A stretch of DNA of 64,000 nt from Thermovorax subterraneus (GTDB taxonomy: Bacteria > Bacillota > Thermosediminibacteria > Thermosediminibacterales > Thermosediminibacteraceae): positions 124,001 through 188,000 of the forward strand of contig JAKIHM010000002.1 in assembly GCA_021608145.1 (NCBI GenBank). Direction: 5' to 3'. The notes under the pieces are model-generated. The model did not search any database, was not told the DNA's origin, and worked only from the letters and a program-made list of their open reading frames with translations. Of this stretch, positions 7,251 through 17,263 are shown in pieces. Made by a program: the position numbers and the translations under genes. The number at the start of each line of letters is the position of its first letter. Within the stretch, counting starts at the first letter, position 1.

Positions 7251-9340
7251 CCCTTCCTTTCTAGTTCTTTCAATTTTTCTGGATATTCTATTCGGGTATG
7301 GAAAATCCCAGTTAGAACTCTTGAAAAGGCTGCGGCAATTTTATCGAGGTCCTTCAACGTCAGGTTGCTTTCGTCCAACTGGCCATCAGCTAATTTCTCT
7401 TTTATTATCTGCCTTATAAGTCCATCTATTTTCCCAGGGGTCGGTTTTGTCATGGAACGCACTGCAGCTTCAGCCGAGTCGGCCAGCATTACGATGGCAA
7501 CTTCTTTTGTTTGCGGCTTGGGACCATCGTAGCGAAAGCTTCTCTCCTCTATTTTTTTCTCTTCGTGACTTTCCAGGGCTTTTTTATAAAAATAAGTTAA
7601 GAGCGAAGTACCGTGGTGCTGAGCTATGAAGTCCTGAATGACCGGCGGCAATTTATGCTGCCGTGCTATTTCAAGGCCATCCTTCACGTGAGAAGTGATT
7701 ATGAGTGCGCTCAGCGTCGGATTCAACTTGTCGTGAGGATTATCTGAAGTCAGTTGATTTTCTATGAAAAAATAAGGTCTTTTTAGCTTGCCTATATCGT
7801 GGTAACTTGCTCCAACTCGTGCCAATAGCGCATCGCCCCCCACGGCTTCAGCGGCGGCTTCCGCGAGATTCCCCACTATTATGGAATGGTGATAGGTGCC
7901 TGGAGCTTCCAGCAGCAGACGGCGAAGAAGGGGTTGGTTGGGGTTGGAAAGTTCCAGAAGCCTGACGGACGTTGTTATGCCAAAAGAATTTTCCAGAAAA
8001 GGAAGTAGACCTATGGTTAAAATTGAAGACAAAAACCCGTTCGCTATTCCCCAAAAACTTTGCCTTGCAATGTCTAGGAGCGCATTGTTGTTCAGAAATC
8101 CAAATCCGAAGATTATGAGAAAATTAGCAAGTCCTACCAAGCCGCCGGCTTTGGTCAAATCGCCCCGCTGCAGGACCTTTTTTGTAAAATACGTCCCCGT
8201 AAGGCCTCCCACCAGGGCAACTAAGGCGCTTGAAAAGTCATTTCCTAGAATCACGCCGATGGCAACCGACATCACGAAACTTGCCGTCACGGCGATATGC
8301 GGATTTATAAGTATGGATATCAACATACTCCCTGCGGATACTGGCACCAGAAAATTAGATATTGTCTTGAAAACTGTTGATATGAAAAGGGTCGTTACCA
8401 CAATTATAGCCAGCAATCCCAGGTACGGCAAGTTGTCGAACACATCTCTATGATAAAGGTATATCTCAATGGCCATGATAAACTCAAGAATCAATGCAAG
8501 TATGGCAATTCCAAAGGCCATTTTAAAGTATGAGGAATTGTCCTGAGAAAGAAGTCCTAATTCTTTCAAAAGTTCCAGTTGGTCTTGCGTTACCGGTTTT
8601 CCTTTTTCTACAAGTACCTGTCCTTTCGTAATTTTCACCGGCGCAACAGTTTCCATAGCCGCTTTCTGTTCCCGCTCCGTGGCTTCTTCGTCAAAAATCA
8701 TATTGGGCTTTATCACAGAAAAAGCAATGTCTTCCCCCGCGCTCTTTACAGGTTCGGAAAGGCTTGCTTTTTTGAATTCTTCTATTATTAGCGCTTTTGC
8801 CCTGTCGATGGATTCTTCCTTAATCCCGTCATTCATTACAGTCTCAATAACCGCTTTTGTGACGGTCTCCAGCTCCCTAAGTTCGGAATCGCTCAAATTT
8901 AGCATTACCGAATAGGTTTCATCGGAAAAACTGTTAGGTATAACTGACTTTAATGTCTTTATCTTGTCTGATTCGTCCATTTCTTTGGCTCTTACATCTC
9001 TTACCCTAGCAAATATCTCCGCAACTTTCTCTTTAACTTCCTTCGTCACGTTCTGGTCTAAGGTGTACTTTTTGGGCACGGAATTGGCCGCAGCCACCTG
9101 GAGTTTGCGGGTCGCAACGGTGTCAATGGCATCTTTGTGCGCCACGATATCTTCCTGAACTATATCGCCTACTTTCAGATCGTATTTTTTCGGGAATGTA
9201 TTTGCGAGCATGAGAGCAACCATTGCCAAAAAAAATGCGACTCCCACCATCGATCTTTGGAAGGCGCAATTAGAAAGTAATTTATTATTCTGTTTTATCG
9301 TCCTTATTCTAGACCAGCCGCGTCTCAAATCAACCGACAC
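7247..9340 (-). CDS. pgpH: 7TM-HD domain phosphodiesterase, PgpH type
   Basis: Membrane c-di-AMP phosphodiesterase family (YqfF/PgpH). The 697-residue protein has an N-terminal membrane helix, a long extracellular 7TMR-HDED region (about 55-270), about seven membrane helices (about 275-450) and a cytoplasmic HD domain. The HD domain shows GTYHHSIIVGNLAE and SYHDIGKLKRPYFF, with later HHGTS. The start is GTG with GAGGGG 8 nt upstream. It precedes ybeY and follows phoH. Substrate specificity for c-di-AMP is known for PgpH homologues and is inferred here. Confidence 0.92.
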   Translation of the reverse strand: MSVDLRRGWSRIRTIKQNNKLLSNCAFQRSMVGVAFFLAMVALMLANTFPKKYDLKVGDIVQEDIVAHKDAIDTVATRKLQVAAANSVPKKYTLDQNVTKEVKEKVAEIFARVRDVRAKEMDESDKIKTLKSVIPNSFSDETYSVMLNLSDSELRELETVTKAVIETVMNDGIKEESIDRAKALIIEEFKKASLSEPVKSAGEDIAFSVIKPNMIFDEEATEREQKAAMETVAPVKITKGQVLVEKGKPVTQDQLELLKELGLLSQDNSSYFKMAFGIAILALILEFIMAIEIYLYHRDVFDNLPYLGLLAIIVVTTLFISTVFKTISNFLVPVSAGSMLISILINPHIAVTASFVMSVAIGVILGNDFSSALVALVGGLTGTYFTKKVLQRGDLTKAGGLVGLANFLIIFGFGFLNNNALLDIARQSFWGIANGFLSSILTIGLLPFLENSFGITTSVRLLELSNPNQPLLRRLLLEAPGTYHHSIIVGNLAEAAAEAVGGDALLARVGASYHDIGKLKRPYFFIENQLTSDNPHDKLNPTLSALIITSHVKDGLEIARQHKLPPVIQDFIAQHHGTSLLTYFYKKALESHEEKKIEERSFRYDGPKPQTKEVAIVMLADSAEAAVRSMTKPTPGKIDGLIRQIIKEKLADGQLDESNLTLKDLDKIAAAFSRVLTGIFHTRIEYPEKLKELERKG

Positions 9341-9352
9341 AGGACCAGCCCC

Positions 9353-10330
9353 TCATTGAGTTTTTCGACTTTCTTCGTACCTTTCGTAAGCTTTAATTAT
9401 CTTCTGTACCACTTCGTGTCGCACTACATCTTTGTCGGTAAGGTAAATGAATTCTATCCCTTCAATGCCCTTTAGTATGAGCTGAACTTCCTCCAGGCCC
9501 GAATATACTCCCTTTGGAAGGTCAACCTGGGTTACATCGCCTGTAATCACCGCCTTAGAACCGAAACCAAGGCGGGTAAGGAACATTTTCATCTGCTCGG
9601 ATGTAGTATTTTGTGCCTCGTCCAAAATTATAAAAGAGTCGTCCAATGTCCTCCCCCTCATGTACGCCAAGGGTGCTACTTCTATGATTCCCTTTTCCAT
9701 ATACCGCTGGAAAGTTTCCACCCCTAGAATATCGTAAAGGGCATCGTAAAGAGGCCGTAAATAAGGATTCACCTTTTCTTGGAGGTCTCCCGGCAAAAAT
9801 CCCAATTTCTCTCCAGCTTCTACCGCTGGCCGTGTAAGAATTATGCGGCTAACTTCTCTTTCCTTCAAAGCCGTAACCGCTAGCGCCATGGCAAGATAAG
9901 TCTTACCCGTACCTGCCGGACCGATGCAAAATACTATATCGTTTCGCTTCACTGCCATGACGTACAGTTTTTGACCAATAGTTTTAGGCTTTATCGGCTT
10001 TCCCCGGTGATTTACACAAATTACATCGTCGAAAAGGTCGGTAATCTTTTCCTCCTGCCCTTCCTTCGCAAGTTTTGAAAAGTACCTAATGTCCGATGAA
10101 GTCAAAGAATTTCCTCCCTTTAAAACTTTTATCAACTGAAATAGTAGTTTTTCTACTGACCCAACATTTTCTTTTTCGCCCAATATAAGAATTTCTCCAT
10201 TTCTCGTTATTATTCGCACATCAAATTCTTTTTCGATGAATTTAATATTTTCATCCCTACTTCCGAAAAGCTCAGCAACAGTCTTTATATTGTCTACGTA
10301 AACCTTGGCCTCGGCCAGATTTTTACCCAA
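9353..10330 (-). CDS. phoH: PhoH-like ATPase
   Basis: PhoH/YqfB-type P-loop ATPase, probably linked to RNA metabolism. The 325-residue protein carries Walker A GPAGTGKT at 137-144, Walker B FIILDEAQN around 230 and a following sensor region LTRLGFGSKAVITGD. The N-terminal ~100 residues look KH-like (FDVRIITRNGEILILG). It starts at TTG with AAAGGAGG 8 nt upstream. It sits in the standard yqfD-phoH-pgpH-ybeY order. Confidence 0.95.
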   Translation of the reverse strand: MGKNLAEAKVYVDNIKTVAELFGSRDENIKFIEKEFDVRIITRNGEILILGEKENVGSVEKLLFQLIKVLKGGNSLTSSDIRYFSKLAKEGQEEKITDLFDDVICVNHRGKPIKPKTIGQKLYVMAVKRNDIVFCIGPAGTGKTYLAMALAVTALKEREVSRIILTRPAVEAGEKLGFLPGDLQEKVNPYLRPLYDALYDILGVETFQRYMEKGIIEVAPLAYMRGRTLDDSFIILDEAQNTTSEQMKMFLTRLGFGSKAVITGDVTQVDLPKGVYSGLEEVQLILKGIEGIEFIYLTDKDVVRHEVVQKIIKAYERYEESRKTQ

Positions 10331-10348
10331 TAAAACATCCTCCTTTAT

Positions 10349-11539
10349 TTATTCAATCTTTTTTTCAATTCCAATGTCCTCGATAACTTCCAGTGTCAAC
10401 GTTCCGACAACCACCTGTTTTTCCATATCAAGAGTGAATTCCACTTTTTTTTGAACTATCTGAACTTCCCCGGAAAGTATTTTAAGCTTTTCAGCTAATC
10501 TCCTATTAGCCTCCTGAGACGCCCCCTCCACTCCAAGAAACTGCTTTTCCTCCTTTACTTCTCTGTAAAGGATGGGGTTTAAGCTCACACTGTCGAACAT
10601 CGAAGAAATGATGTTTCTCGCCTTCAACTCTTCCTCTTCGTAACTCGAGAAGTTCACCTTTCCCAGTTGAAAATATAGTTCTTTATTACCAAACCTTATT
10701 TTATATGCCTTTTTTACTCTACCTGTATACCTTTTTACAGTTTCTACTAAAGGCACTTCCACCGATTCCATGTACCACACCCTGGCTTTCACAATACCCT
10801 TTGCCCTCACGAGCAGCTTCTTTTCCCCACTGTCCCCTCCTGCCAGGGATACACTGCCAGATATGAGCACATCCCCTTTGCTTACAGTATCTCCCGGCTT
10901 TACCACAGCCTCTCCTTTCAAAGGGAGCACTTCCTCGATTATACCGTCCTTTGCAGCTACGATGTGGCAAGGATCATCTTCTTCCAAATCGGGTGGCATT
11001 TTTCTTTCTACCACTTCCACTATTACCCTGCTACCTCTTATTTCTATCTCCGCCCAGGAAACGTTCTTATAGTTAAGGAGTATTTTATCAAGAAAATATT
11101 GTTTGTCAAGATTATGTTTAAATATACCAGGCTTCAGCCCCCACTGTTCTAAATCCTTCAAAATCGTATCTTTTAGCTCTTCACTTTGAGTATTTACCTC
11201 CACCTTCCACACTATAGAGGAAAGCAGGTAAATTGCAGCAATAAAAAATACTACGCCCAGCAATAATATTTTTCGCCTTCTTAACCTGTTTAAGGCAAAA
11301 TATAGTCCCCTTTTTTGCATTATATAAATCCTACACTTAGTTTTTCGCGCAAGAAAATGGAGTTTAAAAAACCCGCGGACACTGACCTTCGCCAAAAGCG
11401 TATTTTCTTCAATACGCCTTATGTCCCAAAGATAAAGGCCACTAAAGGCCGCCTGATTTATCAGCCTTTCCGCGTACTGCCCTACTATTTTTATAATAAC
11501 ATATCCCCGCAAACAATTCCATAATTTTATGAAAAGCAC
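10349..11539 (-). CDS. yqfD: Sporulation protein YqfD
   Basis: YqfD family membrane protein, made in the mother cell in Bacillus and needed for efficient sporulation; its molecular role is unknown. It has 396 residues from GTG 11539 (GGAGGGG 5 nt upstream). One membrane helix follows RLRRRKILLLG (around 95-115). A large extracytoplasmic region follows, which includes a stretch of alternating strands (EVLPLKGEAVVKPGDTVSKG) resembling a lipoyl/hybrid motif. The yqfC-yqfD pair is the standard arrangement. Confidence 0.92.
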   Translation of the reverse strand: MLFIKLWNCLRGYVIIKIVGQYAERLINQAAFSGLYLWDIRRIEENTLLAKVSVRGFFKLHFLARKTKCRIYIMQKRGLYFALNRLRRRKILLLGVVFFIAAIYLLSSIVWKVEVNTQSEELKDTILKDLEQWGLKPGIFKHNLDKQYFLDKILLNYKNVSWAEIEIRGSRVIVEVVERKMPPDLEEDDPCHIVAAKDGIIEEVLPLKGEAVVKPGDTVSKGDVLISGSVSLAGGDSGEKKLLVRAKGIVKARVWYMESVEVPLVETVKRYTGRVKKAYKIRFGNKELYFQLGKVNFSSYEEEELKARNIISSMFDSVSLNPILYREVKEEKQFLGVEGASQEANRRLAEKLKILSGEVQIVQKKVEFTLDMEKQVVVGTLTLEVIEDIGIEKKIE

Positions 11540-11555
11540 CTTTTCCCCTCCGAGG

Positions 11556-11837
11556 TCATTCATCAAACTCTATATATTTCACTCTTCCCTCTATAAAAAT
11601 TTCATCCGCCAACACATATTTTATAAAGAGCCCATCTCCTTTTATTACAAGAAGCCCAATGGAAGTATTTACTGTAACTTTTTCTGGAACGTATTCGACA
11701 ATTCCTCTGTGACTTTCTATCAATACACCAACCTTTCCGGTAACCGTAACCCTAGGAAGATCAAGGACCACATCCTTTGGAAGGTCGAGAGCTTCTATAA
11801 ACTTTGACTTCAGTTCTTCCCTTTGACTCCTTTTCAT
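11556..11837 (-). CDS. yqfC: Sporulation protein YqfC
   Basis: YqfC family, 93 residues, usually encoded just before yqfD and part of the mother-cell sporulation programme in Bacillus. The conserved core reads LPKDVVLDLPRVTVTG, with short beta-rich repeats after it. The ATG has AAGGATG upstream. It is the first gene after the yqeY terminator, so a promoter is expected in 11838-11925, but I could not recognise a clear sigma-E or sigma-A element there. Confidence 0.9.
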   Translation of the reverse strand: MKRSQREELKSKFIEALDLPKDVVLDLPRVTVTGKVGVLIESHRGIVEYVPEKVTVNTSIGLLVIKGDGLFIKYVLADEIFIEGRVKYIEFDE

Positions 11838-11921
11838 AATGCATCCTTCTCAACAATAATTTCTTCTTAAAAATTTATTCCTAAAAGATACGTTTAATTA
11901 CAAATCTAAGTCGGTTGAAAA

Positions 11922-11948
11922 ACAAATAACCCGGCTTTTGCCGGGCTA
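11922..11948 (-). terminator. Intrinsic terminator after yqeY
   Basis: On the minus strand the stop codon of yqeY enters the hairpin AGCCCGGC-AAAA-GCCGGGTT, followed by ATTTGTTTTT. It ends the long hrcA...yqeY operon and separates it from yqfC. Confidence 0.85.
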
Positions 11949-12395
11949 TTGGCTTTGAAGTAGCTTCTTTGCTATGGAATTTACTGTCTTGCCGTCTGCC
12001 CTCCCTTTTACCTGCGGAAGAACTGCTTTCATGACCATCCCTAAATCCTTTAAATCTTTGGCTCCAATCTCAGATATAGTCTTTTTAATTATTTCTTCCA
12101 ATTCTTCCTCGGTAAACTGCAGGGGGAGGTATTCTTGTAAAATCTCTATCTCTCTTTGCAGTTCATCGGCCTTATCGCCGCGCCCTAATCGTTCATATTC
12201 CTCTTTGGCATCTTTTCTTTTTTTAACCTCTCTTGAAATGACCTCGATTACCTCGTCATCGTTCAATTCGTGCATGAGAGCTTTTTCCTCGTTTATTATA
12301 GCCGCTTTTGTCATCCTAATAACAGACAGCCGTTCTTTTTTGCCTTCTTTCAAGGCTTTTTTTAAATCTTCATTCAGTTTTTCCTTAATAGACAA
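11946..12395 (-). CDS. yqeY: GatB/YqeY domain protein
   Basis: Small helical protein related to the tRNA-binding C-terminal domain of the amidotransferase subunit GatB; exact function unknown. It has 149 residues (typical) with the motif EIEILQEYLPLQFTEEEL and the C-terminal MKAVLPQVKGRADGK. It starts with TTG, with AAGGAGG 9 nt upstream. It follows rpsU as in most Firmicutes and is the last gene before a terminator. Confidence 0.93.
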   Translation of the reverse strand: MSIKEKLNEDLKKALKEGKKERLSVIRMTKAAIINEEKALMHELNDDEVIEVISREVKKRKDAKEEYERLGRGDKADELQREIEILQEYLPLQFTEEELEEIIKKTISEIGAKDLKDLGMVMKAVLPQVKGRADGKTVNSIAKKLLQSQ

Positions 12396-12417
12396 TGGAA
12401 TTAACCTCCTTGAAACC

Positions 12418-12594
12418 TTACCGATGCTTTCTCTTGCGCGCCGCTTCAGACTTTTTCTTTCTCCTTACGCTGGGCTTTTCGTAATGTTCTCTTTTTCTCA
12501 ATTCAGAGAGAACACCGGCTTTTTGGCACATTCGCTTGAACCTTTTTATGGCGTTGTCTATAGATTCGTTTTCCCCAACGCGTATTTCTGGCAT
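12418..12594 (-). CDS. rpsU: 30S ribosomal protein S21
   Basis: 58-residue basic protein beginning [20 protein letters not shown] and ending with a Lys/Arg-rich tail (ARKRKHR), the S21 pattern. S21 binds the small subunit near the anti-Shine-Dalgarno region. The ATG is preceded by GGGGAGGGAG. It lies between the HIT gene and yqeY, its usual place. Confidence 0.97.
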   Translation of the reverse strand: MPEIRVGENESIDNAIKRFKRMCQKAGVLSELRKREHYEKPSVRRKKKSEAARKRKHR

Positions 12595-12649
12595 CCTTTA
12601 CTCCCTCCCCCCACAGAAGAAATTATTCGAATTTGTGTTTTCGGCAGTA

Positions 12650-12991
12650 TTAGCCGGGAGGCCAGGTCATAAACCTGCCGCCCAGTAAGTGGAAATGAAG
12701 GTGATGTACCGTTTGCCCTCCATCGTCTCCCGTGTTTACTACCAACCTGAAACCTTTTTTATCTATGTTATTCTCCTTAGCGAGACTTTGCACTACCTTT
12801 ACTATCTTCTTTACTATGTCGCCGTTATTTTCATCCACTTCCATTATAGAACTCAGGTGGTTTTTGGGAATAATAAGGAGATGGATGGGCGCTTGAGGAT
12901 TTATATCCTTGAAAGCTAGTACATCCTCGTCCTCGTAAACCACCGAAGCTGGTATCTCCTTTTTTACTATTTTGCAGAAAATACACTCCAC
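12650..12991 (-). CDS. HIT family nucleotide-binding protein (HinT-like)
   Basis: Histidine-triad hydrolase, related to HinT purine nucleoside phosphoramidases. It has 113 residues. The N-terminus CIFCKIVKKEIPAS, the NPQAPIHLLIIPKNH stretch and the active site HHLHFHLLGG (about 96-105) are all visible. The start is GTG, 7 nt after AAAGGAGG. It sits between mtaB and rpsU, as in many clostridia. Confidence 0.95.
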   Translation of the reverse strand: MECIFCKIVKKEIPASVVYEDEDVLAFKDINPQAPIHLLIIPKNHLSSIMEVDENNGDIVKKIVKVVQSLAKENNIDKKGFRLVVNTGDDGGQTVHHLHFHLLGGRFMTWPPG

Positions 12992-13069
12992 CGTCCCACC
13001 TCCTTTTTCGGCTTTATATAAAGTTTAATGGAATTATTCCACATTCGACGTGGATTTTCCTTCTCCCAC

Positions 13070-14371
13070 TCAAATTTTTTTAATGTTTCCCAGGATAAAC
13101 TCGTCCTCATTTTTGATTAATTCAACTTTAAGAAGCTCATTCCTTAATTCTTCTCCTGAACGCACCCCTACCTTTATATAATTGCCGGTATGGCCGAAGT
13201 ATATGTCTCCATCCCTTTCTTCAAAAAGCACGTCAATAACTTTACCGACAAACTTTTCTCTGAAATTTCTTTCGAGTTTTTTGCTCAAGATGATAAGTTC
13301 GCGGCTTCGCTTCTCTTTCAATTCGGCCGGCACCTGCTCGGGCATTTTCGCAGCGGGAGTCCCAACCCTCGGTGAAAACTTAAACACATGGAGCCGGCTG
13401 AATCCTATCTTTTCTATAAATTCCCGCGTATTTTCGAAATCCTCATCCGTCTCTCCGGGAAAACCTACTATCACATCGGTGGTAATAGCCACATCGGGCA
13501 TGATCTTTTTTATGAATTGAATCCTCTCCTCGAATTCCGATACTGTGTAGCGCCGGTTCATCAGCTTCAATATTCTGTCGCTGCCGCTCTGCAGGGGGAT
13601 ATGGAAATGATGGCAGAAATTTTCCAAAGCCGCTAATTTTTTTATGAAATCATCGCTCAATTCCATCGCTTCAATTGAACTCAGGCGAATCCTCTTTATG
13701 CCTTCTATTTTCGAAAGTTTTTCTATCACGTCGTAAAGTGAAGGTCCGTTTTTAAAATCCGCGCCGTAAAGCCCCAGGTGGATTCCCGTGAGAATGATCT
13801 CCTTGAATCCATCCTTTGCTAAGTTTTCAGCTTCTTTCAAAATACTCTCTACTGGCCTGCTGCGGACCGGTCCGCGCACATAGGGTATTATGCAGTAGGA
13901 GCAGAACATATTGCATCCTTCCTGGATTTTTAAAAAGGCCCGGGTGCGCTGCCTAAAGCCTTTAAAGGCTATTTCCTCAAAAGTCCTCACCTTCATTATA
14001 TCTTCAACATCTATAATTTTCGCATCGCTTTTTTTTGCTTGCTCTACTAGGTCCACTATCTTGTGCCTGTCTTTCGTGCCCACCACCACGTCAACACCAG
14101 GTATTTGCAAAATTTCGTCCGCATTCATCTGAGCGTAACACCCTACTACCGCAACCGTTGCCCCGGGATTCCTTCTGGTAGCCTGTCTTATTACCTGCCT
14201 CGACTTTCGCGCTCCCTCATTAGTAACAGTGCATGTATTGATGATGTACACATCCGCCATTTCATCGAAATCAACCAGTTCATAGCCCCTTTCTTTAAAC
14301 AACTCGGCCATGGCATCGGATTCGTACTGGTTGACCTTGCATCCTAAAGTGTAAAAAGCTACTTTGGGCAT
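13070..14371 (-). CDS. mtaB: tRNA t6A37 methylthiotransferase MtaB
   Basis: Radical-SAM methylthiotransferase that converts t6A37 to ms2t6A37 in tRNA. The 433-residue protein has an N-terminal MTTase domain (YTLGCKVNQYES, NTCTVTNEGARKSRQ), the radical SAM cluster CNMFCSYC (about 153-160) and a C-terminal TRAM domain. Lengthening to a start at 14413 would overlap rsmE by 32 bp; ATG 14371 leaves a 10-bp gap and begins with the family N-terminus MPKVAFYTLGC. Confidence 0.95.
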   Translation of the reverse strand: MPKVAFYTLGCKVNQYESDAMAELFKERGYELVDFDEMADVYIINTCTVTNEGARKSRQVIRQATRRNPGATVAVVGCYAQMNADEILQIPGVDVVVGTKDRHKIVDLVEQAKKSDAKIIDVEDIMKVRTFEEIAFKGFRQRTRAFLKIQEGCNMFCSYCIIPYVRGPVRSRPVESILKEAENLAKDGFKEIILTGIHLGLYGADFKNGPSLYDVIEKLSKIEGIKRIRLSSIEAMELSDDFIKKLAALENFCHHFHIPLQSGSDRILKLMNRRYTVSEFEERIQFIKKIMPDVAITTDVIVGFPGETDEDFENTREFIEKIGFSRLHVFKFSPRVGTPAAKMPEQVPAELKEKRSRELIILSKKLERNFREKFVGKVIDVLFEERDGDIYFGHTGNYIKVGVRSGEELRNELLKVELIKNEDEFILGNIKKI

Positions 14372-14381
14372 GATTATATAC

Positions 14382-15137
14382 TCAACCACCCTCCCCAAAA
14401 TCCCCAAACTCATACATCAACACGGTACTCACCGCAAATCCCGCCGTTTCTGTCCTTAAAATCCGCCTGCCAAGGCTGACCGTGACCGCTCCAATTTCTT
14501 TTGCCTTTATTATTTCATCTTCTGAAAAACCCCCTTCCGGTCCAATCAAAACGGCGATTTCCTCTATCTTTTCCGAAAGGGATGACAAAAAAGGTTTTAA
14601 AAAGGTCTTTCGCTCTTCTTCCCAGAGCACCAAAACCAGGGGGTATTTTTTTAAGGTCTTAATACATTCGTCGAATTCAATCGGCCCATGCACTTTAGGC
14701 AGGTCCAATCTTCTGCACTGTTTTGCAGCTTCCTTTACTATTTTATTCCATCTTTCAGTTCTATCTTTTATCTTATCCCTACCTATTTCTACTATTGTTC
14801 GCTCGGTTATGACTGGGACGAATTCAGAAACTCCCAGTTCGGTATTTTTCTGCAGGATAAAATCGAACTTTTGCCCCTTCGGAATGCCCTGGAACAACGT
14901 TATGCGTGGACTTTTGACTTCAAAATTATTTTTTTCAATTATCTTTACTTTTATTATTCTACCGCCAAACCCCACCTCAACTATTTGAGCTTCGTATACT
15001 TCGTCCTTGCCGTTTGAAATTTGCAAATTATCGCCTTTTCCCATTCTCAGGACGTTTGCTATATGGTGAGCATCCTCTCCTATAATCTCGATCATGTCAT
15101 TTAAAATTGCACTTCCCTGAACAAAAAAAATGGGCAT
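14382..15137 (-). CDS. rsmE: 16S rRNA m3U1498 methyltransferase RsmE
   Basis: SPOUT-class methyltransferase for U1498 of 16S rRNA. It has 251 residues. The SAM-binding knot motifs LIGPEGGFSEDEI and SLGRRILRTETAG lie near the C-terminus, and FDFILQKNTELGVSEFVPV lies in the middle. The ATG has AGGTGA upstream. It lies between prmA and mtaB in the heat-shock/translation operon. Confidence 0.95.
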   Translation of the reverse strand: MPIFFVQGSAILNDMIEIIGEDAHHIANVLRMGKGDNLQISNGKDEVYEAQIVEVGFGGRIIKVKIIEKNNFEVKSPRITLFQGIPKGQKFDFILQKNTELGVSEFVPVITERTIVEIGRDKIKDRTERWNKIVKEAAKQCRRLDLPKVHGPIEFDECIKTLKKYPLVLVLWEEERKTFLKPFLSSLSEKIEEIAVLIGPEGGFSEDEIIKAKEIGAVTVSLGRRILRTETAGFAVSTVLMYEFGDFGEGG

Positions 15138-15147
15138 TGCCTCTCAC

Positions 15148-16086
15148 CTACTTTTTCGCCCTTTGGCACAATCGGGAAACGAGCGTTATCCAATCACCCT
15201 TTTCCATTTCCTCAACCACATCAAAGCCCGCCTTTTCTAAGGCTCTACATACGTAAAATTTTTTGTCCTTAATTATTCCAGAGCAAATAAAAAAGCCTCC
15301 ATCCTTTAGATTTGCAGCTGCATCAGCAACCATCTCCACTATCACGTCGGCTATTATATTGGCAACTATTATGTCGGCCTTAAAGTTTGTCCCCTTTAAT
15401 CCGTCGCCCCTTACTACTTCTACCTGTCCTACGCCGTTTCTCTCCACATTCTCCCTTGCCACTTTCACAGCAACCTGATCTTTATCTATAGCGAGCACCT
15501 TGGCCGCTCCTAGTTTTGCAGCCGCTATTGAAAGTATCCCGGAACCGCAGCCCACATCTATCACGGTTTGCCCTTCCTTGACATATTTTTCCAAAAGCTC
15601 CAGGCACATGGCGGTTGTTTCATGGGTTCCCGTCCCGAAAGCCATTCCAGGGTCTAGCTCTATCATCACTTCTTGGGCTTTAGGTTCATAATCCAGCCAG
15701 GAAGGCTTTATGACCAACCTTTTCCCGATCCTCAATATCTGGTAATAGGCCTTCCACGCGTTGGCCCAGTCACTCTCCTCTACAAAGGACACCTCCATCT
15801 CGCCGCTTCCCAGGTCGAGCCCGTACCTGGGAAGCTCAGCAATTCTTCTTCCGATTTCCTGAATAAGTTCGTTTACTTGTTCTGATTCAGGTAGGTATCC
15901 TGTCACGACAGCTTGTTCCAAGTCAACGCCTTCGGGAATTTCCACGTAATCCCATCTATCTTCGCGGTTTAGCAAATCTTTAGGATCTTCGATGACCACT
16001 CCAGTTGCACCTGCTTCGTAAAATATGTTAGCTATAGCTTCAATAGCTTCAGTTGAGGTTTTTACTTTAATCTCCAACCATTTCAT
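15148..16086 (-). CDS. prmA: Ribosomal protein L11 methyltransferase
   Basis: Trimethylates ribosomal protein L11. The 312-residue protein has an N-terminal substrate-binding domain (MKWLEIKVKTSTEAIEAI) and a Rossmann methyltransferase core: ELDPGMAFGTGTHETT, VIDVGCGSGILSIAAAKLGA around 175, and the NIIADVI catalytic loop. The ATG is preceded by AGGAGG. It follows dnaJ by 15 bp, the usual dnaJ-prmA-rsmE linkage. Confidence 0.96.
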   Translation of the reverse strand: MKWLEIKVKTSTEAIEAIANIFYEAGATGVVIEDPKDLLNREDRWDYVEIPEGVDLEQAVVTGYLPESEQVNELIQEIGRRIAELPRYGLDLGSGEMEVSFVEESDWANAWKAYYQILRIGKRLVIKPSWLDYEPKAQEVMIELDPGMAFGTGTHETTAMCLELLEKYVKEGQTVIDVGCGSGILSIAAAKLGAAKVLAIDKDQVAVKVARENVERNGVGQVEVVRGDGLKGTNFKADIIVANIIADVIVEMVADAAANLKDGGFFICSGIIKDKKFYVCRALEKAGFDVVEEMEKGDWITLVSRLCQRAKK

Positions 16087-16101
16087 TTTTTTCCTCCTGC
16101 A

Positions 16102-17247
16102 TCACACGCCAAAGGCGTCTCTCATTTTATCAAAAAAGCCTTTGTGCGGTTGTTTTATATCTTCACCGCTAATCTCGGCAAACTTTCTCAATAATTCCTT
16201 TTGCTTTTCATTTAATTTTTTTGGTATCACTACATTTACCCTTACGTGCAAGTCACCGCGCCCGTAGCCTCTGAGATGAGGCATCCCCTTGCCCTTTATC
16301 CTGAATCTAGTTCCTGGCTGGGTTCCCTCTGGTATTTTTAATCTTACCTTACCGTCGAGGGTAGGAACTTCTATTTCCGCACCCAGAGCGGCCTGCACGA
16401 ACGAAATCGGAGCTTCGTAAATAAGGTCGTCACCTTGCCGTATAAAAAGCCTGTGGGGTTTCACGTGGATAACAACATACAGGTCACCGGCAGGACCTCC
16501 CCTTTCTCCTAGCTCACCTTCGCCTGCCAGTCGCAATTTCGAACCTGTATCCACTCCCGGAGGAATTTTCACTTTTATTTTTCGCAAAGCCCTTACATTC
16601 CCAGCCCCGCGGCATTCAGTACACGGTTCTTCTATAACAATACCACTACCATGACATCTTGTGCAAGTGGTTATGCTTATATATCTTCCAAAAGGCGTGT
16701 TTTGCACCTGCTTCACCTGACCGCTTCCGCCACAAACGGGACAGGTCTTTGCACCGGTTCCAGGCTTTGCACCTGTTCCGCCACACCTCGGACACGATTC
16801 CATCCGGTAAAGCTCAATTTCCTTTTCCGCACCCAAAAAAGCTTCTTCCAAAGTTATTTCAAGGTCGTACCTTATATCGGCTCCGCGAACGGGCCCTTTT
16901 TTCCTCGGTTCACCGAAACCTCCGAAAAAGCTATCGAAAATGTCTCCGAAGATGTCTCTTCCAAAATCGAAATCACCAAAATCGCCAAAGCCCCCTCCTC
17001 CGAAATCTCCTTGTGCGGCATTCGGGTCAACACCTGCATGGCCGAATTTATCGTACATGGCTCTCTTTTGTGGGTCGCTTAACACCTGATAAGCCTCATT
17101 TATCTCCTTGAACTTTTCAGCAGCATCAGGGCTTTTGTTGACGTCAGGGTGGTACTGCCGGGCCAGTTTCCTGTAAGCTTTTTTTATTTCTTCTTCTGTA
17201 GCATCTTTCCCAACTCCAAGGATTTCATAATAATCTTTCTTGCTCAA
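16102..17247 (-). CDS. dnaJ: Chaperone protein DnaJ
   Basis: Hsp40 co-chaperone that stimulates DnaK ATPase. The 381-residue protein has a J domain with HPD at 33-35, a Gly/Phe-rich linker and a zinc domain with four CxxCxGxG units ([32 protein letters not shown]). The two C-terminal beta domains follow. It starts at TTG with GGAG 9 nt upstream. A strong hairpin separates it from dnaK. Confidence 0.97.
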   Translation of the reverse strand: MSKKDYYEILGVGKDATEEEIKKAYRKLARQYHPDVNKSPDAAEKFKEINEAYQVLSDPQKRAMYDKFGHAGVDPNAAQGDFGGGGFGDFGDFDFGRDIFGDIFDSFFGGFGEPRKKGPVRGADIRYDLEITLEEAFLGAEKEIELYRMESCPRCGGTGAKPGTGAKTCPVCGGSGQVKQVQNTPFGRYISITTCTRCHGSGIVIEEPCTECRGAGNVRALRKIKVKIPPGVDTGSKLRLAGEGELGERGGPAGDLYVVIHVKPHRLFIRQGDDLIYEAPISFVQAALGAEIEVPTLDGKVRLKIPEGTQPGTRFRIKGKGMPHLRGYGRGDLHVRVNVVIPKKLNEKQKELLRKFAEISGEDIKQPHKGFFDKMRDAFGV

Positions 17248-17263
17248 TTGTAATCACTCCAAT